Source of the DNA: UBA2897 sp036733925
GTDB lineage: Bacteria > Bacillota > Negativicutes > Selenomonadales > Selenomonadaceae
Direction of reading: 5' to 3'
Assembly (NCBI GenBank): GCA_036733925.1
Contig: DAIMZO010000039.1
Coordinates: 1 to 13,730 of the forward strand
Length of the DNA: 13,730 nucleotides
Shown here: in pieces, positions 1-6,507 of the stretch
Layout of the letters: every line of letters begins with the position of its first letter
How positions within the stretch are numbered: the first letter of the stretch is position 1
Position numbers and translations under genes: made by a program
The notes under the pieces: generated by a model
Databases searched by the model: none
The model's input: the letters and a program-made list of their open reading frames with translations, nothing else
Told to the model about the DNA's origin: nothing

Positions 1-20
1 TCGGTGGGCGCGGCTTATAT

Positions 21-47
21 CCCCATACCTGAAGGCAGGGGTTTTAC
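21..47 (+). terminator. Imperfect hairpin with T-run downstream of cbiO; terminator or IS200/IS605-like end
   Basis: CCCC (21-24) can pair with GGGG (38-41), and CC (28-29) with GG (34-35) around a TGAA tetraloop, with a small internal loop between. TTTTAC follows on the plus strand. As a terminator it would serve a plus-strand gene lying left of the window. On the minus strand, as the end of the cbiMQO transcript, it lacks a U-run. A subterminal hairpin followed by a TTTTAC-like tetranucleotide is also the form of IS200/IS605 ends, but no transposase is visible. Confidence 0.4.
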
Positions 48-64
48 GCCGCTTTATTTATGCC

Positions 65-739
65 TTATCCAATTTCGTGACGGATCGTGCGGTCTTCCGA
101 GAACACGAGGCGCGCATCGGCCAGGCGGTCGGCCATCCGGCGGTCGTGCGTCGAGAAAATCAGGGTCTTCCCCGCCTGCTTCAGCGAGGAGAGGAAATCG
201 AGCACGAAATCTGCATTTTTCTCGTCGAGTGCGGCGAGCGGCTCATCGAGGGTCCAGACCGATGGGTTCATCGTGAATACCGAGGCGATGGCCGTGCGCT
301 TCTTCTCGCCACCGGAAAGCGTGTATGGCGTGCGGTCGGCGAGGGCCTCCAGGCGGAACAAGCGCATCGCATCCTCAAGGCGCTGCTGGATTTCCGCATC
401 CGGCAGCCCCATCTGCTCGGGCCCGAACGCGAGTTCCTCGCGGACGCTCGTCGAGAAGAGCTGCACGGAGGGATCCTGAAACACGAACCCGACGCGCTGA
501 TGGAACCATTTCGAATAGCGGTGATTCCGCATCCTGCGCGCCGTGATCTCCGTCCCCTCGAAGCGGTACTGCCCGATTTCCGGGAAGATCAGGCCGTTCA
601 GCATGCGCAGCAGCGTCGACTTCCCGGCGCCGTTCGGCCCGAGCAGCGCGACCGCCTGCCCCTTCGGAATCTGGAAATCGACATGGCGCAGAATCGGCAC
701 GCCGTCGTAGGCATAGCAGACATCTTCGAATTCAATCAT
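65..739 (-). CDS. cbiO: ECF cobalt/nickel transporter ATPase CbiO
   Basis: ATP-binding (A) subunit of a group I energy-coupling factor importer for Co2+ or Ni2+; it acts on the cytoplasmic face and powers CbiM/CbiQ. In the 224-residue form all ABC motifs are seen: Walker A GPNGAGKST (34-42), Q-loop Gln88 in FVFQDP, signature LSGGE (141-145), Walker B VWTLDEP (161-167) and switch His198 in STHD. The ATG at 739 is chosen over an upstream in-frame start at 769 because GGGAGGA sits about 8 bases before it and MIEFEDV is a usual family N-terminus. It overlaps the cbiQ stop by 8 bases, so translational coupling is likely. At 224 residues it is shorter than many CbiO proteins (about 270-280) because the C-terminal extension is missing, but nothing essential is lost. 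Metal specificity cannot be read from this subunit. Confidence 0.93.
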   Translation of the reverse strand: MIEFEDVCYAYDGVPILRHVDFQIPKGQAVALLGPNGAGKSTLLRMLNGLIFPEIGQYRFEGTEITARRMRNHRYSKWFHQRVGFVFQDPSVQLFSTSVREELAFGPEQMGLPDAEIQQRLEDAMRLFRLEALADRTPYTLSGGEKKRTAIASVFTMNPSVWTLDEPLAALDEKNADFVLDFLSSLKQAGKTLIFSTHDRRMADRLADARLVFSEDRTIRHEIG

Positions 740-1460
740 CTTCCGCTTCCTCCCTCTCCTGCCTGCCATAGGTTCCGGTAAAGCACCGGCAGGTCATCGC
801 CTCGGCCATCTCCTCCGACATCGCCCGCGAGCGCAGGAAAAGCGCCCCAAGCACGCCGGATACGGCGCGGCCTTTCCTCGGGTTATGCCCGACGGAACGG
901 AGCTTCAGCGCGATGAGCATCTGCTCCGCCTCCTCGCCGAGGAGCAGGATGCTCCGGAGCGTCGTATCGAGCAGGAAAATCACCGTCTGCGGCAAGTGTG
1001 CCGCCGCGAGCGCCGCCGTCAGCGCGTGCCAGGCATAGCGCTCCGCGAGGATGGTCACCGCGCACATCGTCAGGAAAGTCTTGCCCGGCAGCAACAGTAC
1101 GCGCGCCCCGCTGCCGAGAAACGAGGCGGGCAAGACGAGGAAAAGCGAGAACGCTGCGGCAAAGAGGGCGGCCCCGAGCACGCGCCGGATGGTCCGCCCA
1201 TCGCAGAACGCAAGATAGACGAGCGTCACGGCGAGCTCGGTCAGCAGGATCAGCGTGTTCTGCGCTGTGACCGTCAGCAGCAGCCAGACGAACAGGAAAA
1301 TCAGCGCCCGCCCCGCGCGCTTTTTCGTCTGCCCCCGCCCCTGCGCGCGGAGCGAGAGCACGACCGCGAGGATACGCAAAAGAGACCGGGACAGGAACGC
1401 GTCCCTATCCCGGTCTGGCTGATACTGTTCTTCCTGCAAAACCCAATCCGGAAGTTCCAT
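732..1460 (-). CDS. cbiQ: ECF cobalt/nickel transporter transmembrane subunit CbiQ
   Basis: Transmembrane coupling (T) subunit linking the CbiO ATPases to CbiM. The 242-residue protein has hydrophobic segments near 52-68, 69-86, 94-116 and 126-140. Its cytoplasmic C-terminal helices carry two degenerate versions of the EcfT coupling motifs that contact the ATPases: LKLRSVG (185-191) and AMTCRCFTG (221-229), both keeping the Arg and Gly. The N-terminus contains a charged DRDRD stretch, and the C-terminus is acidic. It starts at ATG 1460, 30 bases after the cbiM stop, with a modest AGGGCGG site, and its stop overlaps the cbiO start. Assignment rests on motifs and on its place between cbiM and cbiO; the family is divergent in sequence. 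Confidence 0.9.
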   Translation of the reverse strand: MELPDWVLQEEQYQPDRDRDAFLSRSLLRILAVVLSLRAQGRGQTKKRAGRALIFLFVWLLLTVTAQNTLILLTELAVTLVYLAFCDGRTIRRVLGAALFAAAFSLFLVLPASFLGSGARVLLLPGKTFLTMCAVTILAERYAWHALTAALAAAHLPQTVIFLLDTTLRSILLLGEEAEQMLIALKLRSVGHNPRKGRAVSGVLGALFLRSRAMSEEMAEAMTCRCFTGTYGRQEREEAEDD

Positions 1461-1490
1461 GATAAAAGCCGCCCTAATAATTACGTTACG

Positions 1491-2486
1491 TTATCGAGTC
1501 CCATAGTCGACCGGCTGCCGTTTCAGCGACGCCGCGACGCGGAACGCGAGGATGAGGATTGCCGCACCGATCACCGCGGAGAGCAGGTAGCCTGCCACAT
1601 CCGGAAGGCCCGCCGCACTGTAGTCCGGGAGCAGGGCGTCAAACGAGAATCCGTTCTCCATGCCGGCCGGCGTGTAGCCGAGCGCCGCACCGAATCCATC
1701 GGTCTCCGCGATCTCGTCAGCGCCCCATTCGCCCCAAGCCGTCCCTGCGGCGAGGAGCCCGAGCGGCGTCCCCGCGATCAGCACGGCGAGCAAGGCGTAG
1801 ACGGACTTGCCCGCATGCATCGCTTTCGCGGCCACGAGATCCGGCGATGCCTTCCGCAGATACGCGTAGACCGCCGTCGTGAAGACGACCTCCGCGAGCC
1901 CGAAAATGGTCAGATGGCCAATCATCATGGCGGGCAGTGCAATTGAGAGCGGATACGGCGCGTAGAGCGCCTGCCCTGCCGCGTCGTGGAACAGCATAGG
2001 CTGGATGCCGAACTCGATGCCCGCCATGAGCGCCGCGAGGTTGATGCCGATATAGGCACCGGCACCTGCCGCCAGCAGCTCATGCTGCGGAGCAATCCGC
2101 CGGACGAGGCGGTAAACCGCATAGCCGGCAAACGGCATGACGAAAGCCATATTGAAGCAGTTCGCCCCGATGGCGAGGATGCCCCCGTCGCCGAAGAACA
2201 CGGCCTGCACGATCAGCGCGAGGCTCACGGCCAGGCACGCCGACCACGGCCCGAACAGGATGACGAGCAGGGTTCCCCCGACCGCGTGCCCCGTCGTTCC
2301 GCCCGGCAGCGGAATATTGAACATCATCGCGAGGAACGCGAACGCCGCGCCGATGCCGAGCAATGGCATCCGCTCCTTCGACACCTCTTTCTTGACCTTC
2401 TGCACGGCAATCAGCCACACCGGAAGCATAACCGCGCCCATCACAGCGCAGGTCGACGGACTCAAATAGTTTTCTGGGATATGCAA
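1491..2486 (-). CDS. cbiM: Cobalt/nickel ECF transporter substrate-binding membrane protein CbiM with fused C-terminal CbiN/PDGLE-like part
   Basis: Metal-binding S component of a group I ECF importer. I start it at TTG 2486, giving 331 residues: AGGGGGG lies 6 bases upstream, and the protein then begins Met-His-Ile-Pro-Glu as CbiM/NikM proteins do. In the NikM family the N-terminal amine, His2 and a histidine near residue 67 bind the metal; His2 and His67 (GGTTGH) are both present. FFGDGGILAIGAN (98-110) is another family hallmark. Six to seven membrane segments end near 210. Residues 228-331 form an extra module, with TPLGLLAAGTAWGEW (240-254), a loop and a last membrane helix (about 298-318), resembling the CbiN/NikN or PDGLE part that is a separate gene in enterobacteria; no free cbiN is seen. 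Co versus Ni cannot be decided from sequence alone. Confidence 0.92.
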   Translation of the reverse strand: MHIPENYLSPSTCAVMGAVMLPVWLIAVQKVKKEVSKERMPLLGIGAAFAFLAMMFNIPLPGGTTGHAVGGTLLVILFGPWSACLAVSLALIVQAVFFGDGGILAIGANCFNMAFVMPFAGYAVYRLVRRIAPQHELLAAGAGAYIGINLAALMAGIEFGIQPMLFHDAAGQALYAPYPLSIALPAMMIGHLTIFGLAEVVFTTAVYAYLRKASPDLVAAKAMHAGKSVYALLAVLIAGTPLGLLAAGTAWGEWGADEIAETDGFGAALGYTPAGMENGFSFDALLPDYSAAGLPDVAGYLLSAVIGAAILILAFRVAASLKRQPVDYGTR

Positions 2487-2492
2487 TACTAG

Positions 2493-2499
2493 CCCCCCT
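2493..2499 (-). promoter_or_regulatory. Ribosome binding site deciding the TTG start of cbiM
   Basis: On the minus strand AGGGGGG is followed by 6 bases (CTAGTA) and TTG. No in-frame ATG stands at a similar distance. An open frame runs 71 codons further upstream into the neighbouring gene without a comparable site. Confidence 0.7.
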
Positions 2500-2532
2500 A
2501 TGTATGCTAAGAATAAAATCAACGTTGGGTCT

Positions 2533-2561
2533 ATTGTATCGTATTTCCTACTTGTTTTTAA
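2533..2561 (-). promoter_or_regulatory. Candidate sigma-70 promoter for cbiMQO
   Basis: On the minus strand TTAAAA (2556-2561), a 17-base spacer and TACAAT (2533-2538) lie between the radical SAM gene and cbiM. The -10 matches 5 of 6 and the -35 4 of 6. The resulting leader of about 40 bases is too short for a cobalamin or NiCo riboswitch, and I see no T-tract hairpin in the gap. Read-through from the deoR transcript is also possible. Confidence 0.45.
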
Positions 2562-2577
2562 GCCCCCCAAAGGGTTC

Positions 2578-3528
2578 TCATCCGAGATTTTCTTTTTCAA
2601 CGCCCCTGCCGTCGAACACCGGCACGTACTCCTGCGAGGCCGCACGGCGCTCCTGCACATAGGCGTGTGTGATGCCAAGCTCGCGTGCGTGGTCGACAAC
2701 GGATTCGTATTCGAAGGTCGTCAGGCGCCGGTTGATCTCGTGGTGCTCCGCCGCATGATACATCGGCGTATACTGATTCATCAGCGCAACCTGGATATCG
2801 TCGTGGAACGTATCCCAGAGCCAGTCGAGCAGCTTCATGCTCTCGTGGCGGTGCCCCGGCAGGACGAGGTGGCGCACGAGCAGGCCGCGCCGCATCTGCC
2901 CATCCACATCGAACTGCGCGGGCCCGGTCTGTCGGAACATCTCCTCGAGCGCGTGCGCCGCAATCTTGAAATATTCCGGTGCGCGCGAATAGGCCATCGC
3001 GGACGCGTCATCCGCATATTTGAGGTCCGGCAGATAGATATCGACAAAGCCCGAAAGGGCGCGGACGAGCTCGACCTTCTCATAGCCGCTCGAGTTATAG
3101 ACAACAGGCAGATGGAAGCCCCTTTCCCGCGCAAGTTCCAACGCATGCAGGATCTGCGGCACATAATGCGTCGGTGTCACGAGGTCGAGCGTCGCCGCGT
3201 CGCGCGCCTGCTGCTCGAGGAAAATCTCGGCAAGCCGCTCGTCCGTGACCTCGATGCCCTTGCCGCCATGCGAGATTTCCGCATTCTGGCAGTAGCAGCA
3301 TTTCAGGTTGCAATGGGAAAAGAACACCGTGCCCGCGCCCTTCCCCTGCGTGCCGGTCAGGCAGGGTTCCTCCCACGGGTGAAGGGACACGAGCGCGATG
3401 CGCGCCCGCATGCCGGCGCCGCAGAAGCCTGGCGCCGCTGCCCGGTCTGCCCCGCAGTCCCGCGGGCAGAGCCTGCAATGGCGCAGGTCGAGGATCTCCG
3501 ATTCCTTCCTATCCTTCTCCTTCGGCAA
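2578..3528 (-). CDS. Radical SAM protein, PflX-like (COG1313), function unknown
   Basis: A 316-residue radical SAM enzyme with the classic Cx3Cx2C 4Fe-4S motif CNLKCCYC (Cys73, Cys77, Cys80). Before it is a Cys-rich N-terminus, CRLCPRDC (18-25) and Cys36, typical of the PflX group, which is related to pyruvate formate-lyase activating enzymes. Nearby sequence LTGTQGKGAGTVFF (57-70) is also family-like. The substrate of this group is not established, and no glycyl-radical enzyme lies in the window. The start is TTG 3528: a GGAG 8 bases upstream sits inside the end of the preceding gene, and an ATG nearer that site is out of frame. It lies 4 bases after the LTA-synthase-like gene, so the two are probably co-translated. 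It should not be read as an anaerobic sulfatase-maturating enzyme merely because its neighbour has a sulfatase fold. Confidence 0.85.
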   Translation of the reverse strand: MPKEKDRKESEILDLRHCRLCPRDCGADRAAAPGFCGAGMRARIALVSLHPWEEPCLTGTQGKGAGTVFFSHCNLKCCYCQNAEISHGGKGIEVTDERLAEIFLEQQARDAATLDLVTPTHYVPQILHALELARERGFHLPVVYNSSGYEKVELVRALSGFVDIYLPDLKYADDASAMAYSRAPEYFKIAAHALEEMFRQTGPAQFDVDGQMRRGLLVRHLVLPGHRHESMKLLDWLWDTFHDDIQVALMNQYTPMYHAAEHHEINRRLTTFEYESVVDHARELGITHAYVQERRAASQEYVPVFDGRGVEKENLG

Positions 3529-3532
3529 AATT

Positions 3533-5572
3533 TCATCTCCCTATCTCATCCACCAGGGCATCATCGAGCGTCGGCCCGTATTTCGGCCGCCACCACGAGA
3601 TGCTGCGGACGGCGTTGATGTAGTCCTGCATGGCCTGGTCGTCGATAGACGGCGCCTCGCCGCCGTCTACGCTCTCCGGCACGAGCGGCACGGTATCGGC
3701 CTTGCCGATGGCCTGCCTCGTGATGAAGAAGCCATAGTTCACGCCGCGGCGCGCCTCGGTCGTGAGGCTCCGCCCGACGGAATAGTACTGCCAGCCCTTC
3801 GGCGCGATGAGCTCAAAAAGCGTCGGCACGATGTCGATCTGGCTGCCCGCGCTGTCCGGAAGCAAGGTTCCCTTGTGGATGCCCTTGCCCGTGATGATGA
3901 ACGGAATCCCGTAGCGCTCGTACATCGACGGCGACTTCTGGATGTTGTAGCGGTCGCCGTGATCCCCGACGATGACGATCAGGCTGTCCGGACATTTCTC
4001 CTTGACCGCCTTCACGAATTGCGCGAGCTCGCGGTCCGCATACCAATAGTGCCCGAGCTCCTTCAGCAGTTCCTCGTCATCCTGCGCGTCATCCGGCAGA
4101 CTCTCGCGCACGGCTTCCTTGTCGAAGCCCTTCGCCTCGACATCGACGTCATAGGGCGAGTGGTTCGACGCATTCAGCACGACGTTGAAGCTCGGCGTAT
4201 CCGCCGAGAGGCCGTCCAGGACATGCGCGTAGAGGTATTCGTCCTCGCAGCCCCAGACGCTGCCCGGCACGTCGCCGTAGTCCCCGCGGCTGTAGAAATG
4301 CGCGAATCCCTGCGCCTGCGTGAACGCACCGATGCGCTCCCAGGTCGCCGGCCCCGCATACCAGAAGTTCGTGTCGTAGCCGAGCTTTGCCATCTGCGGC
4401 GCGCTGGCCGTGATATAGGGCTCCCGGTAGGACTCCGGCATCGTCGTGAGGTACAGGTTCGCGTCCGCGAATCCCGTCACGACGCCGGTGACCGCCGAGA
4501 CCGTGCTCGCGCCGTTCGGCAGGAACGTCGGGCAGTAGTCGGTATCGTCCTCGGCAATCAGCGAGCGCATGCCCCAGCTGATCGGGATATCCTTGTATTT
4601 CTCGAGCAGAGGCCAGTTCGCGAAGCTCTCCGACAGAATCACGATGATCTGCTTCGGCTTCTCGATCTGCGGCCCCTGCGCCTGCTGCAGCAGATACGTG
4701 TCGAGGTCGTCCGAATCCGGGGCGCGGTGCGCGTAGAGCGCCGCGAGGTTCCGGATATCCTCGGCCGTGAAGTCAAGCCCGTTGCATGCGAGCATGCGGC
4801 TGTTGAGGTTCCACGCGCGGTAGATGGCCTGCGGATTGTCGAGGATGGCCTCGTTCAGGAAATCATCCTTCGTGACGCCGGCGTTCTCCCAGTCCACCGA
4901 GGTCTGCCAGCCCGTCGAGCCGCCGAAAATGCCGAACAGGACCATCAGGTAGCAGAAGCCGAGGAACACGAGCCGGCCGAGATAACGGATGGGGCGTGGC
5001 ATCGAGATGCCTTCAAGCCGCCCGCCCAGGAAATCCGCCGCGAGGACGGCACGCAGCAGCCGCCACAGGGCGAAGGCCAGCAGCAGCGCCCCGGCGAGCC
5101 GCACGGGCAAGTAGTACTGCTGCACCATGGTCCAGAACAGCGCCACGACATCGTCCTTTGCCCCCGTGAACAGCATCTGGTTGAAATTCGCATGGAACTG
5201 CCGGTAGAACGGGAAGCTCGCGACATAGAGGATGGAAAGCGGTACGAGCAGCAGGGCGTTCAGCGCGAGCACGACCGGCCTTTCCGCCCTTTTCCAGAGA
5301 TAATGCAGCACGAAGCCCGGCACAAAGCTCACGAGCGCGAGGCAGGCCGCCGTCTGGAAGCTCAGCCTCGTGCCGCGCCAGAGTGCGAGCAGGACGTCGT
5401 GCGCCCCCGTCCCCGCGCCCATGTATTCGTGCATCCAGAGGATGAAGAACGCGCGAAAAACAGAAAGGACTAGAAGGTAGAATCCATATACCTTCAGTCC
5501 TCTCACGAGTCCCGTATAAAGTTTTGACCAGCTGTGCCAATGGTCTTCCGGCACCCGAAAAACCCGCATCAT
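3533..5572 (-). CDS. LTA synthase-like membrane phosphotransferase (sulfatase/alkaline phosphatase superfamily)
   Basis: A 679-residue membrane enzyme of the LtaS/MdoB type. The N-terminal third has about five hydrophobic segments (near 28-47, 75-93, 100-120, 158-178, 198-217). An extracytoplasmic catalytic domain follows (about 305-630). Metal and nucleophile positions of the family are present: Glu315 in ILSESF, Thr357 in NGASTVSAVTG, Asp537-His538 in VGDHGD and His471 in NASNHSPY. The nucleophile is Thr, not the Cys/Ser-x-Pro-x-Arg of true sulfatases. Such enzymes move phosphoglycerol or phosphoethanolamine from phospholipid onto envelope glycans. In a diderm Negativicute the acceptor could be LPS core, a glucan or a lipid-linked glycan, which is inference. 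Its ATG overlaps the deoR stop (ATGA), so deoR probably controls or accompanies it. A second ATG immediately downstream is equally possible as start. Confidence 0.87.
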   Translation of the reverse strand: MMRVFRVPEDHWHSWSKLYTGLVRGLKVYGFYLLVLSVFRAFFILWMHEYMGAGTGAHDVLLALWRGTRLSFQTAACLALVSFVPGFVLHYLWKRAERPVVLALNALLLVPLSILYVASFPFYRQFHANFNQMLFTGAKDDVVALFWTMVQQYYLPVRLAGALLLAFALWRLLRAVLAADFLGGRLEGISMPRPIRYLGRLVFLGFCYLMVLFGIFGGSTGWQTSVDWENAGVTKDDFLNEAILDNPQAIYRAWNLNSRMLACNGLDFTAEDIRNLAALYAHRAPDSDDLDTYLLQQAQGPQIEKPKQIIVILSESFANWPLLEKYKDIPISWGMRSLIAEDDTDYCPTFLPNGASTVSAVTGVVTGFADANLYLTTMPESYREPYITASAPQMAKLGYDTNFWYAGPATWERIGAFTQAQGFAHFYSRGDYGDVPGSVWGCEDEYLYAHVLDGLSADTPSFNVVLNASNHSPYDVDVEAKGFDKEAVRESLPDDAQDDEELLKELGHYWYADRELAQFVKAVKEKCPDSLIVIVGDHGDRYNIQKSPSMYERYGIPFIITGKGIHKGTLLPDSAGSQIDIVPTLFELIAPKGWQYYSVGRSLTTEARRGVNYGFFITRQAIGKADTVPLVPESVDGGEAPSIDDQAMQDYINAVRSISWWRPKYGPTLDDALVDEIGR

Positions 5573-6339
5573 GGCAGGATGATCTCCACGCCATAGGAGT
5601 TCGCTGCGTCCTGGATCTCCTGCGACGGCAGGGAATCCGTAATCAGGCCGGAAAGCGTATCGAGCGTCGTGTAGTTGTAGTTGCCGTCCGTGCTGAGCTT
5701 GCGCGCCTCAGCGACAACATAAGCCTTCTTGCTGTGGCGGATGATCGACGCCTTGTTGATGCCATCGTCGATGTCATAGGTGGAGACGCTGTTCTCCTTG
5801 ACGTCGACACCGACTGCCCCGACGAACGCGATATCCGGCTTCAGACGGGAGATGAAGTCCAGCGTCATGCCGCCCCAGAAGCCGTCGCGGCTCTTGTTGA
5901 GCTTGCCGCCGGCGAAGATCACGCGGATCTTCGGGTTGCGCGAAAGCACGACGAGGATATCGATCATGTTCGTCGCGACCGTGATCTCCTCATCCATCTT
6001 GACGAGGAGCTCGGCAATCGCGAGGTTGCTCGTCGAAATGTCGAGGAATACCATATCCTTCTCATGGATCAGCTTGACCGCCGCCTGCGCGATATGCTGC
6101 TTGGCCTCAACGTCCGTGTTGCGGTGCTTGCTGACCTCGACCATATGGCTGTTCTCGCGGATGCGGACCGCGCCGCCATACGTGCGCTTGAGTTTGCCGC
6201 GCTTCTCGAGTGCGCCGAGGTCTTTGCGGATGCAGTCCTCGGTGACATGGAACTTCTCACTGAGGTCGCGGACACGCACCTTGCCATCGCGGGCGAGCAT
6301 CTGCAGAATCAGATCCTGTCTCTCTTCCAAAAACATCAT
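5569..6339 (-). CDS. DeoR/GlpR-family transcriptional regulator
   Basis: A 256-residue DeoR-family repressor. The N-terminal winged helix-turn-helix (about 5-58) ends in the family signature IRKDLGALEKRGKLKRTYGG (37-56). The C-terminal DeoRC sensor domain (about 75-235) has FLDIST (98-103) and IFAGGKL (141-147), the region that usually binds a phosphorylated sugar or sugar-like metabolite. The ligand is unknown. The ATG at 6339 has AGGAG 7 bases upstream. It heads a transcript that continues into the LTA-synthase-like and radical SAM genes, and its promoter carries direct repeats that could be its own operator. Local regulators of this family commonly control adjacent sugar genes, but no sugar kinase or PTS gene is seen here, so the target pathway is open. 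Confidence 0.9.
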   Translation of the reverse strand: MMFLEERQDLILQMLARDGKVRVRDLSEKFHVTEDCIRKDLGALEKRGKLKRTYGGAVRIRENSHMVEVSKHRNTDVEAKQHIAQAAVKLIHEKDMVFLDISTSNLAIAELLVKMDEEITVATNMIDILVVLSRNPKIRVIFAGGKLNKSRDGFWGGMTLDFISRLKPDIAFVGAVGVDVKENSVSTYDIDDGINKASIIRHSKKAYVVAEARKLSTDGNYNYTTLDTLSGLITDSLPSQEIQDAANSYGVEIILP

Positions 6340-6443
6340 TCAAACACTCCTCATCCTGTATCTCCCCGGGAACTTGCAGGATCAGCCTTCCGCTTCCTGC
6401 TCCGGCTCTTCTTCCGCAGCTCTCCCGAGGTATTGTTTTTTCT

Positions 6444-6462
6444 TGTTGTACGAATATTGTAC
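6444..6462 (-). promoter_or_regulatory. Candidate DeoR operator: two direct repeats one helical turn apart
   Basis: On the minus strand GTACAATA (6455-6462) and GTACAACA (6444-6451) are direct repeats with an 11-base period. The first covers the -10 box and the second the predicted transcription start. DeoR-family proteins often bind direct repeats, so autorepression is plausible but inferred. Confidence 0.4.
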
Positions 6463-6484
6463 TAGATTCGAGAAGATTTATCAA
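6456..6484 (-). promoter_or_regulatory. Sigma-70 promoter for the deoR operon
   Basis: TTGATA (6479-6484), an exact 17-base spacer and TACAAT (6456-6461) on the minus strand each match consensus in 5 of 6 positions. The leader to the deoR ATG is about 110 bases and contains an ATCCTG/CAGGAT inverted repeat just before the ribosome binding site. Confidence 0.7.
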
Positions 6485-6507
6485 GGGGTTTTTCTTCTTT
6501 TATCCAA

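Noticed and set aside
885..1946. Plus-strand open frame of 353 codons across cbiQ and cbiM
   Set aside because: Spans two well-supported minus-strand genes and their gap; charged, low-complexity composition of a shadow frame.
2487..2577. Cobalamin or NiCo riboswitch upstream of cbiM
   Set aside because: The gap is only 91 bases and the predicted leader about 40; neither riboswitch would fit, and no matching conserved core is seen.
3398..5473. Plus-strand open frame of 691 codons opposite the LTA-synthase-like gene
   Set aside because: Arg/Glu-rich composition typical of an antisense shadow in high-GC DNA; the minus strand holds a gene with all catalytic motifs.
2578..5572. Sulfatase plus anaerobic sulfatase-maturating radical SAM pair
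   Set aside because: The sulfatase-fold protein has a Thr nucleophile in a GAST motif and no Cys/Ser-x-Pro-x-Arg to be matured, and the radical SAM protein has the PflX layout instead of the additional C-terminal cysteine clusters of maturases.
6257..6484. Small 75-codon open frame upstream of deoR
   Set aside because: It begins in the promoter, lacks a ribosome binding site and overlaps the deoR start; better read as leader.
6463..6507. Terminator after the ClC gene
   Set aside because: The stretch has runs of A and T on the two strands but no stem ahead of a T-run, and it overlaps the deoR promoter.
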